Below are positions 34,841 to 48,671 of a stretch of 64,000 nt of DNA, one piece after another. Positions within the stretch are counted from its first letter, which is position 1. The number at the start of each line of letters is the position of its first letter. Position numbers and translations under genes: made by a program. This stretch comes from Lichenostomus cassidix. Its lineage: Eukaryota > Chordata > Aves > Passeriformes > Meliphagidae. The notes below the pieces were generated by a model. The model made no database searches, was not told the origin of the DNA, and worked only from the letters and a program-made list of their open reading frames with translations. Where the stretch lies: NCBI GenBank assembly GCA_008360975.2, contig CM039211.1, positions 73,451,663 through 73,515,662 of the forward strand. The letters run 5' to 3'.

Positions 34841-37252
34841 GGGGAGTCCAAAGTTTCTCCATGTTCCCTGGTGTGCACTGGATTTGCATCCCAAAAACCC
34901 ACCATGGAATCACCACCACCCACCATGTTCCCTGTAAATGCCAGGAGGAGGTTGCAGGGAGCACCATCTCCTGTTCTTCCCACTTCTCCATGCACAATTC
35001 CTTGTCATCCCAATTCCTCCCCTAATTACTCTCTTCTCCAACTCTATTTGCTGGTGCTGGATCAAAGTGATGCTTCTAAAGGAAGCAATGGGGAAAAAAA
35101 AACCCAAACAGTCCAACAGGCTGTTGGACAACTACAAGTTGTCCCTTGGAGATCTATCCCAGCCTGGTGTGGCCCTTCCCCAGAAGGGGACAGCCAGCCC
35201 CACGGCAAGGTGATGCACCATGGCCACCCCAAGGGGATGTTCCTCATGCCTCGTGCTCCTTGTCCCACCTGCAGGTGAGCAGGAGGTTTGGGGACAACCA
35301 GGGGGGCTGGTGAGGGTGAGGGAAGGGCTGGATTACCCCCAGGGTGCCCTGCTGGAGCCTATTTTCTGGTGGGAATTGTCAGAATAAAATTAGAAGGAGG
35401 TTGAACTTTATCTACGACTTGAACTGAGGCTGAACTCAGCCCTGTTTTGTTTTGGTTTTTCAAAGTTCAGTGGAGTTCACAGGGAGGGAGGCGAGTGGGG
35501 GGCACCAGATTATTTTATTTTAACTTGGTCTTTCTGTGATTTCACTGTAGTTTGACTGCTTCCTCAGCTTGGACAGGCTCTTCTCATGGCATTCCCAGTC
35601 TGAGATAGTAGCTCAAATGCTGCCATGGGATTTATTCCTTTTCAGGTATTCATGGCTGGGATAGAGCATGGCTGACCAAGCCTTGCCCTAGCCCAGCCCT
35701 GGGTCTGGTCTGCCCCAGCCCAGCCCAGGATGGGAAGACAAAGGGGAAAACTGGGAGTGGATTTGGAGTGCAGAAGGACCACAGTCTGCACTGGAGGTGC
35801 TTCAAGGGATTTTTGGCAGGTTTTTGTCCCATGCCAACCAGCTGGGCTTCCAGACAACCCTCCAGCATTGCCAACACTTCTCCTAATGCTCATTTGTCAT
35901 GTGGCCACCCCACAATGGAGATGAATTTGCCCACCTGGACACACACGAGCCGGAGCTGTGCTGGCCGTCCCTGACCCCGCGGGTTGTGCAAGCTGCTGGC
36001 CCCGTGCAGAGGTGTGTGGGTGGCCCAGGGAGCACGTACAGCACTCTGTGCCTCTCTCTGGGGACATTGTAGTCCCCTCCTGGCCAGGGGAGATGGTGAA
36101 AGCAGCAGCAGCACGAGGATGTGGTCGTGGGGGTTTCACACTGAACCGTCCAGAGCCACAAAGGGACAAGTGGCATTGCGTCCCTCCAGGGCCAGTTGTG
36201 TTTCCCAACGAGACAACCATCCCTTCCCAGAACAGATGGGAGACTTCTACTGCAAGGTTATTTTGCCTCCTAAATTACTCAAGGGTTTGTAGAAACTTCA
36301 CCAATTCTTTTAACAGGGTTGCCTCCTAGATCACTGACAAATCTAGGGAATGCACAGGGCAGACTAACTTCCTGGGAGAGGACCTACTGGAGGAAAAGTC
36401 CCTCCAGACTGGCTCCTAACTATGACACATTTGATAGCCATTCAAGGACTACTGGGAAACGTGTCATTTGTCTCTGTGAGGCTTCAGACAGAGTTTCATC
36501 ATCAGTTCCAAATGTTCTGTGAAATAAAACCAGCTAATGTCTACCAGCAGCCCTACAGCTTCCAGGGTTTACGTAGGACGTATCATGGGGTGATTTTTTT
36601 TCCCCCTCCAAGGTTTTATACCTGGGTGCAAAGTGACTTTATCCCTATTGCACCTTGTTTTCTTTCCTCCTGGCAGGGTGACCTGCCTTGTCCCACGGAG
36701 GGTGGCACGGGTTGTGGGTGTGCCTGAGCCGCCACCACTGTCAACGAACTTTGGCACCTTAAACCGTGGCAAACCCGACGTGCCAGAGGCAGGGATAGGT
36801 GCCTGGCGTCCAGGAGATCGGATTGCCCCAGGGGATTTGCTGGGAGTCCCATGATGAGCCTGGAAAGGAGCCCAGACGGCAGGGCACCGCCGTGCTTTCC
36901 ACCCAGGACGCCCAGCCAGGGTCTCTGGAGGACAGCTGGTGGCCTTTGTCCCTTACTGTCACCCTTGTGCGTGCAAACCCCAACCCCACATCACCCCAAA
37001 GTCTTGCTGGGGGTGCGTGGAGCCCACCATGGGGGCTGTGAACCCAGCAGCCCTGCAGAGGATGAATCCCTGCTAGGTCTGCATCGCCAATCCCAAGGGA
37101 TCGTCCCTGTGCTTGCCTCCCAGGGGTGTTCACCAGGCTCACCCCGTGCCTCACTGCCTTGGGGTGGGTGTTTTCTGGGACAAGTCTGGATCTCCAGCCA
37201 TGAGTCACTTCCCTGTGCTGATCCAGATGCAGGAGATGTTCTGTTCACTCCC

Positions 37253-37286
37253 AGTTCACATAAGCTGCAGTTCACATAAGCTGCTG
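37253..37286 (+). repeat. 16-bp tandem duplication
   Basis: CAGTTCACATAAGCTG occurs twice in a row in unique intergenic sequence, giving a minor replication-slippage duplication. Confidence 0.7.
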
Positions 37287-38672
37287 CATGAGCTGCAGCT
37301 GATGGACACCAGCATTGTCCATCATCCTCAGCCTCGCTGGGTCACTCTGAGCCCCCAGGGTCTCTCATCACTCTTTTTTGCCTCCAAGGTGTCCAACATT
37401 ACCTCAGTGCCAGCTGTTTTGCAGGCCGATGAGGAATCCAGCTCTGCAGAGAGGTTTTTTAATGTCACCCACCTCAGCACTGCCGTCCCTGTGAGCTGTT
37501 CCTAGGAGCCCTTGCCCAAGAGCTCTGCCTCCGGGAAATGCCATTATCATATCCCCTTGGAGCTCCCCGCCTTGCCCCCGGGCGCCCGATCCCAATCCAA
37601 TTTCTACTGGAGGGAGATAAGACAGAGAAAGGAGATAAGGGCCAGCCAGCAGGCTGGTCACCCTGACTCACAGGGCAATGGTGTCAGCACAGCGGGGACA
37701 CTGTCACAGCAGCCCTGACACTGCTGGGTGGGCATGGCAAGGGCAGCCAGGGCTCCCTAGCCTGCTGGGACAGCTGGGTGGCACCAGGAATGAAGCACTT
37801 GGGGTGGATGGAGGTGGTGAATTCACTCCTTCTGGGGTGTGCAGAGCCAAAACTGGGCATTCACAATATACAGAGAGAGGGGACAAGCACAGGACAAAGG
37901 GGGGCTTTGCATCACTCAGTTGTCATCCCTGTGCACCCTGCAGGGTGGGGGTTTCCTCACTTTGCTCCCTGAAAGCACAATCTCACTCCTCCTAAGTGCC
38001 CCCGTTGCACCCATCTCCTCCCCTCCTTGCAATACCAAAACCGGCCAGATTAGTGACAGAAGTAGAGAGACATGATGGTTAGGGACCACCCCTTTATCCC
38101 CCCAGCTGGTCAGTGAATTCACCAACTGACTGGTGAATGCCTTTAATTAAAACTAAATCATTAATAGGCAGCTGAGCAAAGGTCTCCCTTTGCTTGGCTC
38201 CTGGCTCAGGTGCCAATGGAAATCGTGCCGAGGGCTGAAGTGCTCGGTGTCGAAACAGCCAGACTCCACCTTGTCTCTGTGCCAGGGCACTGACATTGCC
38301 ACAGAATCTCTCCCAAATGCTGCTGGCCTTGTGCTGAACTTGTGTTGAACCTGTGCCTCAGAGGGGGAACATCCCCATGGACATCCTTCCACCCAGGGAC
38401 CCCTTTCCAAGTGTCTCTTGTCTCTGACCTGCAGTTTTGACAGGAAATATTTTTTAAAAAACCTGGGGCAAGTTGCAATTTGACTGTTGCCCATTTGAGG
38501 GGGGGTGGAGAAAAATGAGGAATTACCCAATACAGAGCAGTTTCCCAAGGTTGAGAAGCAGGAGGTTGGAAGTAATAATTAATCGACAGTGGCTGGCAGG
38601 GGCTTTGCTCACCTCAAACAACCTAGTCTAAGGGTCACTTCACAAAGGTGTCTGCAGCTTATAAAAGAAAAG

Positions 38673-39125
38673 ATCTTGTCCTGGCCTGAGGGAGGAAGGA
38701 AGAGAGGGAAAAAAAGAGATGGAAGGTGAAGCAAGGAGTGACAGCACCACCAGGATCCTGCAGGGAAATTCATGCCTCCCTCAGGGTCCTCTGCTGCCCA
38801 TGCTCCCCCTCCATTTCCTTAGTGCCACAGCATCTTCTCCCTCTCAAGGAATGGAGCCACAGGACACAATGAAGCACCACAGATATCCAAACTCCCCTGA
38901 GGGCCACAAAACCTTCCTAGAGCCAACATGTTTGCTCCAGAGAGCAGGACTTTGTGGGAAACTCCCTACCTTGCCCATCATCAGTGGAGCTGTCTTTGAC
39001 TCCAGCATGGTATCAATTCCCTGCACAACTTCCCTTCTGCCAGCGTTTGAAGCAATGGTGGGCTTGAAACTGAGCCTCAGAAAGCTGGATTCAGGAACAT
39101 TTAGAATTTAGATCAGAAACTGGGA
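38673..39125 (+). repeat. Duplicated segment, copy 2
   Basis: Second copy of 30073-30520, same orientation. Differences include one extra A in the poly-A stretch, CTCA for CTCT, TAGT for TAAT, and two extra T in GTCTTTGACTCC. Because the flanks left of ATCTTGTCCTGG are unrelated, the left edge of the duplication is precise. Confidence 0.9.
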
Positions 39126-39328
39126 ATACGTGGCTGTGAGGGTGGGGATGCCCAGGTTGCCCAGAGAAGCTGTGGCTGCCCCTGGATCCCTGGCAGAGTC
39201 CAAGGCCAGGCTGGATGGGTTTTGGAGCAGCTTGGGACAGTGGAAGGTGTCCCTGCCCATGGCATGGGGTGGAACAAGGGGGTCTTTAAGGTTCCTTCCA
39301 ACCCAAAACACCCTGTTGTTCTCTGATC
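39126..39328 (+). mobile_element. CR1 tail following duplicated segment, copy 2
   Basis: GCTGTGGCTGCCCCTGGATC, GAGTCCAAGGCCAGGCTGGA, GGAAGGTGTCCCTGCCCATG, ending near TTGTTCTCTGATCA. It is at the same junction as in copy 1 but differs from that CR1 at roughly one base in ten and lacks a short stretch near its start. Confidence 0.92.
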
Positions 39329-40344
39329 ATCACCCTTGAGGAAGCAGACATCATTAAATGCTCTTGAAAATGCAGTTAAATATATTTCTGTGTGTTTTAT
39401 TCTCAAATGGCCTGAATTAAAATATGCAGGAGAGTAAATGGAGCTCTTTGACCAAAACCTCTGCAATATGTGCAGACTTTTCAGGCAGAAGATAAGTGCA
39501 CTGTGTTGTTCCTTAAAACATTTAAAACACTCTCAGCAGACATGCAGTTCATGCACGACCATTCACTGCTTTGCCACACAGATCCCAGATCAGGTCTTCA
39601 ACTGGAAAAGACATTCCTAGCTGTGCTTGTGTAGGGCTGGAGGTTTTTACTCTACCTGGGGGTCTGAGGTCCTCTCTGAAAGGGAAATTCACTTTGCACT
39701 TGTGGCTGAGGCTTATCCCACTGGTGATGATGTTCCTGGAATTCCAAGGTCCTTCTTATCTTCAGAGTCAACTGTATCCTCAGAGATAGTTGCAATAAAT
39801 AGCACAAAACGCTTTCCTTATTAAAATGTCTTTGTGGAAAAACCCATCATTTCAGAATGGATAAAAATGTGGTGTACTTGACCCATTTTTATTTAATGCC
39901 TGGCAAGTTCTGTTCCCTGCCCAGCACAAATCTGGGGACTTCACCCTGAATTTCCACAGGATCCTGCGAGTTGGAGCTGCACTAGTCCAGGGTTTCAAAT
40001 CCTTGCAGATCTCAGAGGAACCCCAGATTTCTGGTGGGTGTTTATATCTCTTTGGGAACAGAGTCCTCACAGCCATCCAAGACGTGGTTGGAAAGCTGGG
40101 AACCACTGAGCTGCCCTTGTCAATCCCCTGCAAGCTCCCTGTGGTCCTCATGCAGTCTGGTGCTGAGAACAGACCTTACACACCCATCCCTCACCTCTGC
40201 AAAGCCATGAAGATGGCTGGGTGACAACTTTCACATTCTACAATAATGAGAACAAAAAGGATATCATTATAAACAGCATTTACCCGAATAAGTGATGCCT
40301 AGTGAACCCTGGATAATGATTTACTAATAAAGGTGTTAAACTAG

Positions 40345-40765
40345 CAATAGAGGCAGTCTAGAGGATGGTGTGCAAATTGCTTAGAAAATCAAAAGATATC
40401 GCCAAAAAGGAAGCTTGAAGGACCTGGGGCTGTTTAGTCTAAAGAAGAAAAAAAAAGACGAAGGGATATTGTAAATAGTAAAATACAGCCTCCGAGAGAA
40501 AGGAAATAAACCCTTCATTATCACAAAAGAAGGGCTCAGAAGTTGTGGGCTTAACCTGCAGGAAGGAAGATACAGCCTGGGTTACAGACAGATGATAGAG
40601 GGCTGGAAAAAAATTGCCTGAAAAAACACGGTATCGCTCACTTAAGATTTTTAAAAACAGGCTGGAAAAACACCAATTGCAGGGAGTTTAAGGGTGTCTG
40701 AATTGCCCTTGGGATTCGCAGGGGGTTAGTTGATTTTAAGTGCTCTCTTCCAACACCACTTTCTA
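40345..40765 (+). mobile_element. Ancient CR1/L3-like LINE fragment
   Basis: The blocks GAAGGACCTGGGGCTGTTTA, AAACCCTTCATTATCACAAA, TTAACCTGCAGGAAGGAAGA and GGGTTACAGACAG resemble the 3' region of old amniote CR1/L3 elements and not the young avian CR1 of this window. It is AT-rich and highly decayed. Assignment rests on remembered similarity. Confidence 0.6.
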
Positions 40766-43700
40766 TAAATTTAGTTTATTTTTCTTCCTCGGCTGGGTTG
40801 TGTTTTGAAGTTCAAAGAAATACCTCACTTTGGAGGTATTTTCATTTTCTCATTGTCTGCAGACAAGTCCTCCTGAAAGGAAGATATCTTCTCCCCCAGC
40901 AAGGACAAAAAATATCCAAAGGGAGGCAATAAACCAGGAACAGGGATTACTGACAGCAAACCCCAGGGATGTGGTAGACATTGTTCCAGATATTCAAGGT
41001 CCAGCGCTGGACAGGTGGGAGCTCACTTCCTAAATTATCATCTTTTGAAGAGATGCACCAACCTTGACAAGATTTGTTCCTGTGAGATGCTGTGTGTCTG
41101 CTGATACCATTCCTGGCACAAAAACCAGCCTAAACATGATAAATCCTTTTGAAGTCACTCACGCCTCAGCTCCGAGGACAGACAACACGACAGGAAGATG
41201 GCAATGAAGAAAAAGCAGACAGTGCTTTGCACCTCAGAGCTTATTTACAGAGGAGGGATGTGGCACGGAGAAACACCCCAAAAAAAAGCTGGGTCTGGAG
41301 AGCCTCTGTTTGGGAAGGTCCCAGAAATGACTGAGGTTTTAAGGAGGGGTTACAAGAGGAGGGTGAGCAGGGAGTGGTTAGGAGGAATTTTAATTAACAT
41401 CAACGTTTGTAATGTTATTTAATAGGGTCCAAAAAAACATTTGAGAGCAATGAAAGCTGAAACCAGCATTTTCTGAGCCAGCAGAGGCGAGTGTGGGGCT
41501 GGGGGAGCAGGGCTGGCTTCCTGGGGGATGAGGGGCACCTGAAGAGGTGGAAGATTCTGGGGAAAGAAAAGTGGTTTTGGGGAAATTGCAGGGTCAAACG
41601 CCCCTGGGTGGAGGAGAGCTGAGCCTCCCTGGGGTGGGAGAGGCTCCTGGCACTGTGCACAGTGCAGGGGCAGCACCAGCCATCCCAGGTGACATTTAGG
41701 GAGCTGGAAAACCAGCAGCATCAGAAACTGAGGCTCTCTGGGGACCTAGGAACCCCCCAGCCAAGGCACCGGGTGCATTCAGGGGCTGTGTCTGGATTAA
41801 ACACCTTACAGAAGCAGCTGAGCCCTGCATTCCCAACGGGATGCTCTGTCAGGCATGGAATGGAAAAGTCTGACCCTGGCGAAGCCACCCAGGTTTGTGA
41901 CACAAGGCTGGGGACAGCCACAGACCTGCAGCAGCAGTGCAGGAGGGCAGTGACCACACGCCATGCGTCCACCGCGAGCAGCTTTGCCCACCCAGGAGGG
42001 TGGCAGAGGTTTTGTCCCCAGCGCAGAGGACACCCTGGATGTGCCAGCCTGGTGAGGCGGCCAGGGCTGCATGAGGCACGCCAGCCTCAGCAGCTCAGCC
42101 TCCTCCGTGCCCCAACTTGTCGATGGGGCTGTTCAGAGCGATGACATAATTACAGTTTCAATCGCAGATTAATAAGAAGTGGGGTTTTTTTAGCAAACTG
42201 TGAGGCATGCCTGAACTGGAAGGGCATTTCAGCTCCCCGCTGCCTGGGAGCTGAGGGTGCCATGCCCTCTTTGATGTCTCCTGGCGTGGAGGTGCTGCAA
42301 ACACCAGCACTCGTGTCCCAGCTGCAGCTCCCCTCCCCGTGCTCTCCGTCAGCTTTCATCTCCAGCACTCACTCGGGTGTGTAAATAGAGAAGCCATCCC
42401 CAGCCTCCAAAATAAACAAATTCTGCTGGTAGGGGAAAGTCACTCCCGATGCCACCAAAGGCACAGGGGCTGATAACTGGGAGGAAGGGGAAACTGAGGC
42501 AGAAGCCGTTTGCCCAAGGTGGTTAAGAGTGGCTCTATGATGTGTCAAGCTCAGGGATGCACCTGGAAGGCTCCAGCAGCAGGAAAACTGGCAGTCTGAG
42601 GCCACCATGGGCTGTGGACCACTGTGAAACCACGAGATGAGAAAGAAATCACATCCCTGGGCCAGATCCCAAAAGACAAGCTTAGAGTCCTGCTTTTAGG
42701 GTTCTGGGTCAGACCCTGAGATTGCTTAAAGCAAAACCAAAGAGGGGCAGAGATTTGCTAATTCAGGGAATGATGGATATGTGAGGAAATACATCAGTTT
42801 CCACCACAGCTTCTTGTCTCTGTGCAAGATTCCCCATTTTTCCTCCTCCCTCAACACTGAGCCCCACACAGCCTACTTGGAGCAGCTGAATTTCTCACAT
42901 CGTTCAGGTTTGGATGTTTCAGTGCCTGATGGAGGAGATTTGCACACCCCTGGGCATGTCAAACCTGGGGCTGTCCCTCAACTACCCCCAGCCAGGGTCC
43001 CAGAGCCCAGCCAAGCCCTGCCAACCCAACTATTTAAGAAAAAAACACAATCCACCCACATTCCCAGCTGACTTAAAAGTCATGATAACTCCTAATAACC
43101 TTTTTTCTTTCCCTCACCCATCCAGGCTCTGAGTCTTCATCCTGCACTTGTCAAAGTCCTCCTGCATTTGGAAGGCAGGAGAGTTGTGTTTTCCACTTTG
43201 TTATCCCTACAGGACTCCTGGAGTTCACAGATGCTCAGGAGAACCAAGCAGAGTCCACAAGTGGGAACCTTGCTTGAAGCTTCAAAAAGCAGATGAGATT
43301 TGGGACAGAAATGTATAACCAAGATCTGCTGCGGTTCCTTGGTGTTTCCTGATGCTCATGTTGACCACCTCCACATTCAAGTCCATTTTAGACATTCCTC
43401 AGATTCTGTTTTATCATTATCTGGTGCCCCTTACTGTTCCAGCAGAGGTTGTTTTACTGGACTGTTAGTCTCCCCTGGAAGGACATGGGTGTATTTGAAG
43501 CTGCCGAGCTCTGAGCACCAAAATCACTCTGGCTCCATCTCCCTGGAGTTTCCCAAGCTACGAGCAGCTCTGTATCTGAGATCAGTTTCCTCTAACAAAG
43601 CCAGTCCCTATCTAGGGATCTGTTTTCCTGCAACAAAAATATGCCCCAGGTGAGAAATTTGCCTCCTGAACTCAGTGTGACCTCCAAGAGCTGAAAGGCT

Positions 43701-45926
43701 TTGGATTAGGAGCATTGAGCTTGACTGTGCTGAAAATCAATCCAACCCTGGAGCCTCACTGCTGCCAAGAGTGGTGATGCATCTCTGTAAAAAAAGTCCC
43801 AATAAATGTTATTTTTATAGTATACACACTGAAACACCGGTGTTGTCCCAGTCCAGCAGTCTCTCTCAAGCTAGAGGCCTGCAGGGAATGATCCCAGTTG
43901 TGGGCTGAGGTCCCACTGTCCTTCTCTCCCTGGGCAGCAGACAGAGCTGGCAGCTCCTCCAACTAGGGGTGTTGCAGCATGGGGTTTTTAATGCCTCCAC
44001 TGCAGCCTTTTGTCCCCAGAAAAATCCCTAAAAGGAAAAAGAGCCTGAAGGGTTAAAGTAGCACTGAAAGTTTTACGAGTCCAGGCTGCAGATGTTGTAG
44101 GCAGGGAGATGAAAGCAAACCCTTCCGCCCGGTTGTGGAGGCTGTAAGCCCTGAACAGCCCCTCTGATGGAGGCAATTCCCTGCCTCCAGCCCCACTCCA
44201 CGCTGTCTCCTGGCTGGAAGTGGTTCTGCTGGTGAGCCCACAAGCAGCACATCGCTGCACGAGGCCTCTCCATCCCACTGCTCGCTCTTGATCAATTATT
44301 AAAACCAGAAAATTCTCCAACCATGAAATTCATCCCAGCTTCCCCATGGCGTGCTGGGCTGGAAGAACCAAACCACAGGGCCTGAGCTTCCAGGGAAGGA
44401 GTGAATACCACCTCCATCATTTTGGGGTGCTGGACCATCTCCAGGGGTTGGGTTTTGTTTGTGCTAATGTTCTCCCATGGCTTCTGCAGCCACCCCAGCT
44501 GAGCAACCTGCCCACCCACTGCTCTGCAGGATCCCACCACCCAGCTCCCTTCAGGACATCGGTTTCCCTTCTTTCACCTTTGTCAGATCTGCTTTCCACT
44601 TTCTTTCACTGGACTTCTTTTACATCATTTTCTAGTTTCCTCCTCCCAGCCTTGGCTTACCTTGCTGATGAGAGGAAAAACTTGTTTTCTGACCCATTTT
44701 GCACTGGAGATTGGCTCTAAACTGAGCTAACAAGCTCTGGTAGGTGTGATACTGGGGCCCAGATATGTCTGTTCACTGACTGACGGTTGGGAGCCTGAGC
44801 TGTCCTATTCCTTTCTTTGCAACATGCCTTGTGCAAAACACATATCTTTGGGGTTAGAATGTGTTTTTTTCCTATTTTAAGCATATTCATGCTGACATTT
44901 TCATCTGGGCAGCTGCAGGGAATGACAAGAGACCCCCTCAGCTCCCACACAACAACTCCCCGGAGGTCCTTGGTGGTCCAGCTCCAAACCAGAGCACGGA
45001 CATGCCTCAGAATAACTTACATATTTGCTACAGGGCAGAGGATATAAATACATCCATGGTAATGCCAGTCCTATGTATCGCCTCGACAGCAAAATTAGTA
45101 CTTAGTTCCTTTCAATATGTGGGATTTTTTTCCCTTTTTCCCATGCGTGTTGTAACCCTGGTAACCGACAGCACCCACACCGACGTCTGACTCGCACTGC
45201 TTTGTTCCCGTCTGGTACGAAAAAAGGCTGCAAACACTTCACCACACTGAAAGCTAATGAAACCACCCAGATCTGACTGTCAGAGCTGATCTGAAACCCA
45301 GCGGGCCTCAGTCTCTCTCCCTTCAGTCCTGACCCTGCTGCGTTGCAAGGGATGGAGCCAAGAGCTTTGAGCAGCAGTCCCAGCCTCGGGCTCAGCTGAG
45401 CTCAAAGGGGCTCAACACCTCTTGGCTGAAGGAGTTGAGAGTCCCCACAGCCTCCCGGTGGTGCCTCCAGGCTGAGCTGTGTGTGGAGGGTGCAAGGGGA
45501 TCCTCAACCTCTTCTTTCATCCCAAATGTCAATATGTCACTACTGCAGAGAGCACCAGGCACACACAGGCTGGGGACAGGAGCACCAACGTCCCTCTGCA
45601 CAGGGTGTCTTCACCACTGAAGCAGATTTGTGCTCCTATTCAGCACAGCTTTTCCACAGCTCCCCAGTCCAGTGAGCATCCCAAAATCCCAGACACCAAA
45701 GCACCGTGTCACAGCCCAGACAAAGCATGCCCTTGCTCCCACCACAGGATCCCTCAAGGAGGATGAGTCACAGCACAGCCCAAGCTGCCTCTGCTGCAGG
45801 ACAGCTGCTCATTCAGGTCTTCTCCCTCCACCCAGTCATTTTTGGAAGTGGGAATTGAATTCACTCTCAGATTTCCACCACACTTTCAGACTTGGTGAAC
45901 CTTGTCACACGGTTCAGGAGACATTT

Positions 45927-45990
45927 AGAATCACAGAACCATAGAATTGTCAAGGTTGGAAAAGACCTCCAAGATCACCAAGTCCAGCCA
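45927..45990 (-). mobile_element. Short CR1 tail
   Basis: AGAATCACAGAACCATAGAA, then GTCAAGGTTGGAAAAGACCT and CCAAGATCACCAAGTCCA. This tail variant differs from the common one in the window. Confidence 0.85.
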
Positions 45991-46849
45991 TGTGTGCAGC
46001 TGACAGCCAGATATAATGTGTGAGCTTAGAGCTTCTTGGCTCTTAGAAACCAGAGTGTCCTATAAAAACCCCAAGAGGATGGCCAAATTCATCACCAGGA
46101 GCATTTTGGCAGTTTATGATGGTGATCCAGTAGCGTGACAAGAGGAAACATCCTGGGCTTTTCCACTGGAGCTGATGACAGGGACCTTGGCTGGTAAACA
46201 TTACACAGCAGCCACTTCCCTGTTAACCACAACAGCCACCAGAGCCTCTCAAGCATTTCAGGGCTTTTGTCATTTCATCTTTAAGCCACACAAAAATATA
46301 TACAATGAGCTGCTGGGGAGGCTGGGAATGTTCCTCTGCCTCCTCTGTGCAAGGCTGAGCAGGGCTCCTGCCAAAGTCTGGTGACACAGTCAGGTCACGG
46401 GGGACAGACCTCCCCAGCCATAAGTTGGGTGTTGAGCCATGGTGGTTCAGGTCCAATCCTGGCTTTTCCCCCCAGCACATCACTTCTCATTGCTGCTTGG
46501 CGCAAGGTCTATAAAAATGCCTGGTCCAAAAATGCCCATGTGAGTCCTTGATAGAGCACAGATAAATCACATGGGAGAAGCTCCATCTTCACTTCCTGCT
46601 CTGAATATTTCTCACAACAGGCTGTGCCAGCCCATTTTAATCTCCTCCCTTAAACCACCAGAGATGTGCCCCCACCCTGACATCTTCTCTCCAATGTGTG
46701 CCCAGTAGACCAGGTTGAATTTTCAAATGAATGTAGACAACACAAAGAAAATGCTGTTTCCTTGTGTGGCTGTGTTTTATCGATTCCTCTTAAGCCAATT
46801 TTATGCCAAGTTTCCTCCACAAGGCCTTTCAGACCAAGGCACACATACA

Positions 46850-46951
46850 CAGATATAGATGATAGATATAGGTATAGATATAGATATAGATTATATAGAT
46901 ATAGATGATGATATAGATATAGATGATGATATAGATATAGATGATATAGAG

Positions 46952-47004
<53 letters not shown>

Positions 47005-47010
47005 CATATA
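46850..47010 (+). repeat. Compound hexanucleotide microsatellite
   Basis: An interrupted (AGATAT)n block is followed by a pure (ACATAT)n block. On the minus strand it reads as Tyr/Val- and Tyr/Leu-rich peptide in a 127-codon frame (46650-47033), which is an artefact of the repeat. Confidence 0.97.
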
Positions 47011-48671
47011 CCCAGCTGAGCTACCATTTGCAAGCTGATTTAAAACCCACTAGGGCAACTTTACACCAGTAAAAGCACAACCAGCATAAAGGATCAACTT
47101 TTCCAAGGATTCCTGATTTGAACTGTCTGGAGAAGTCAGCACACAGCTACCACATCATCCTGAGGGCTGCATGGGCAGAAGGACCCATTCACCTCACAGG
47201 CTTGCTGACAGCCCACAGATGCCTTGGGGAGGGTGAGAGTGAGCCAGGTGCTGGGAATCACCTGAGACTGGGATCATGGCTCTGCACTGCCTGCAAATGG
47301 TTTTTCTATGTGGAAAACCATGATCTGAAGAGTGGAATTTTACCACCTTCCCTTGCAGTACATCAGCAGTTGACACTTTGACAATATTTCACGTATGATT
47401 TAGAACAAAAATTGCATCGTTTGACCCTTCTTTATTGCACTCTTCAATTACTGCTCAGCAACTCTGGGAAAAAAAGGCCCCACTGTGCTGTAATTTACCC
47501 TGTTGCAGTGTATCATTAGAAGATTTAGCACTTATGATTCTAGAGCCATGGTGCGAAGCAAAAGCACAGCTAACCAGAACAGCCTGATTTCAGTCATCCT
47601 AAATTTTCAGAAAAATTATTTTCCAAGAAGGAGAAGAGGGAGACATCTTGCCATCCACTGGGAAATCTGGGCTTCAGACTGTCTCAACCACCTCATGTCT
47701 GAGCCTCTTAAGCAGATGAGATTTCCCTAAGGTGATTTCCAAGGAGGGAAGTGGGATCCACAGATAAGCTGTGCAGAGCACAATGATAGGTGAGGTCCCA
47801 GGGCCACCACTGCCCTGCTGGAAGATGTCCATGGAGCTGGCAGGTGCCTGAATCTAGGTGCTGTGGGCTTGAAGCAAGAAGGACATAATGTTGCTGTCCA
47901 GGAATGATCTGTCAGCTGGACATCAGCATTTTCATTTGGGAAGGAGCTGGCTTCGTCCTCATCCACAGCTCCTTCATCTGTGCTGCTGCTCAGACCAGGT
48001 TGATACCCAGGTCAGCACTTTGCTTTGTGTGGCTGCAGCTTTACTGAGCCCTGAAGATGGAATTACAGTGTTGGCAAGCTCTTGACAAGGGGAAATTCTT
48101 CCTTTCTTAACCTCCAGATTTTCTTTTAACCTCCCACTCGCCCCACATCCACCAGCCCCAAATGGGGACACATATGAACTGGTGATCAGCATCCTTCTGT
48201 CGTGTTCTTTTTTGTTGTTTTGTTGCACTGAATGAGGGCTAAAATTAGCTCAGCAGGAGGTGAGGGCTGGTACATTTTAGCTAAAACTGTCATAGTATTG
48301 AAAAGCTATAGTTTTGCTGATTATTTCTCAGCTTTCTTACTGTGAACAGCATTGCCTGGCTTTTTATTTTGATAGATGAATGCAAGCAAAGATCTGATAG
48401 AACTAAGTGGCTTTTCAGGTCATTCTCCAGATGCTTTAACACTTGACCTGGAAAGGCATGTCTAGTTGAAGGTCCAGCCAGCTCAGTGTGTCACAGCCAT
48501 GGCTGTGGAGTCACAGAGGGCAAAGGGTAAAGTGGGGGTTGTGGAGGATATCCCAGACCCTCACAACACCCTGCAAATGATGCAAGAGCCCACCAGCCCT
48601 GCACCATTCATGGGCACATCTCCACAGCCAGACTGGGCTTCCCTGGATCATTTCTCCTCTTTGCATTGTAA

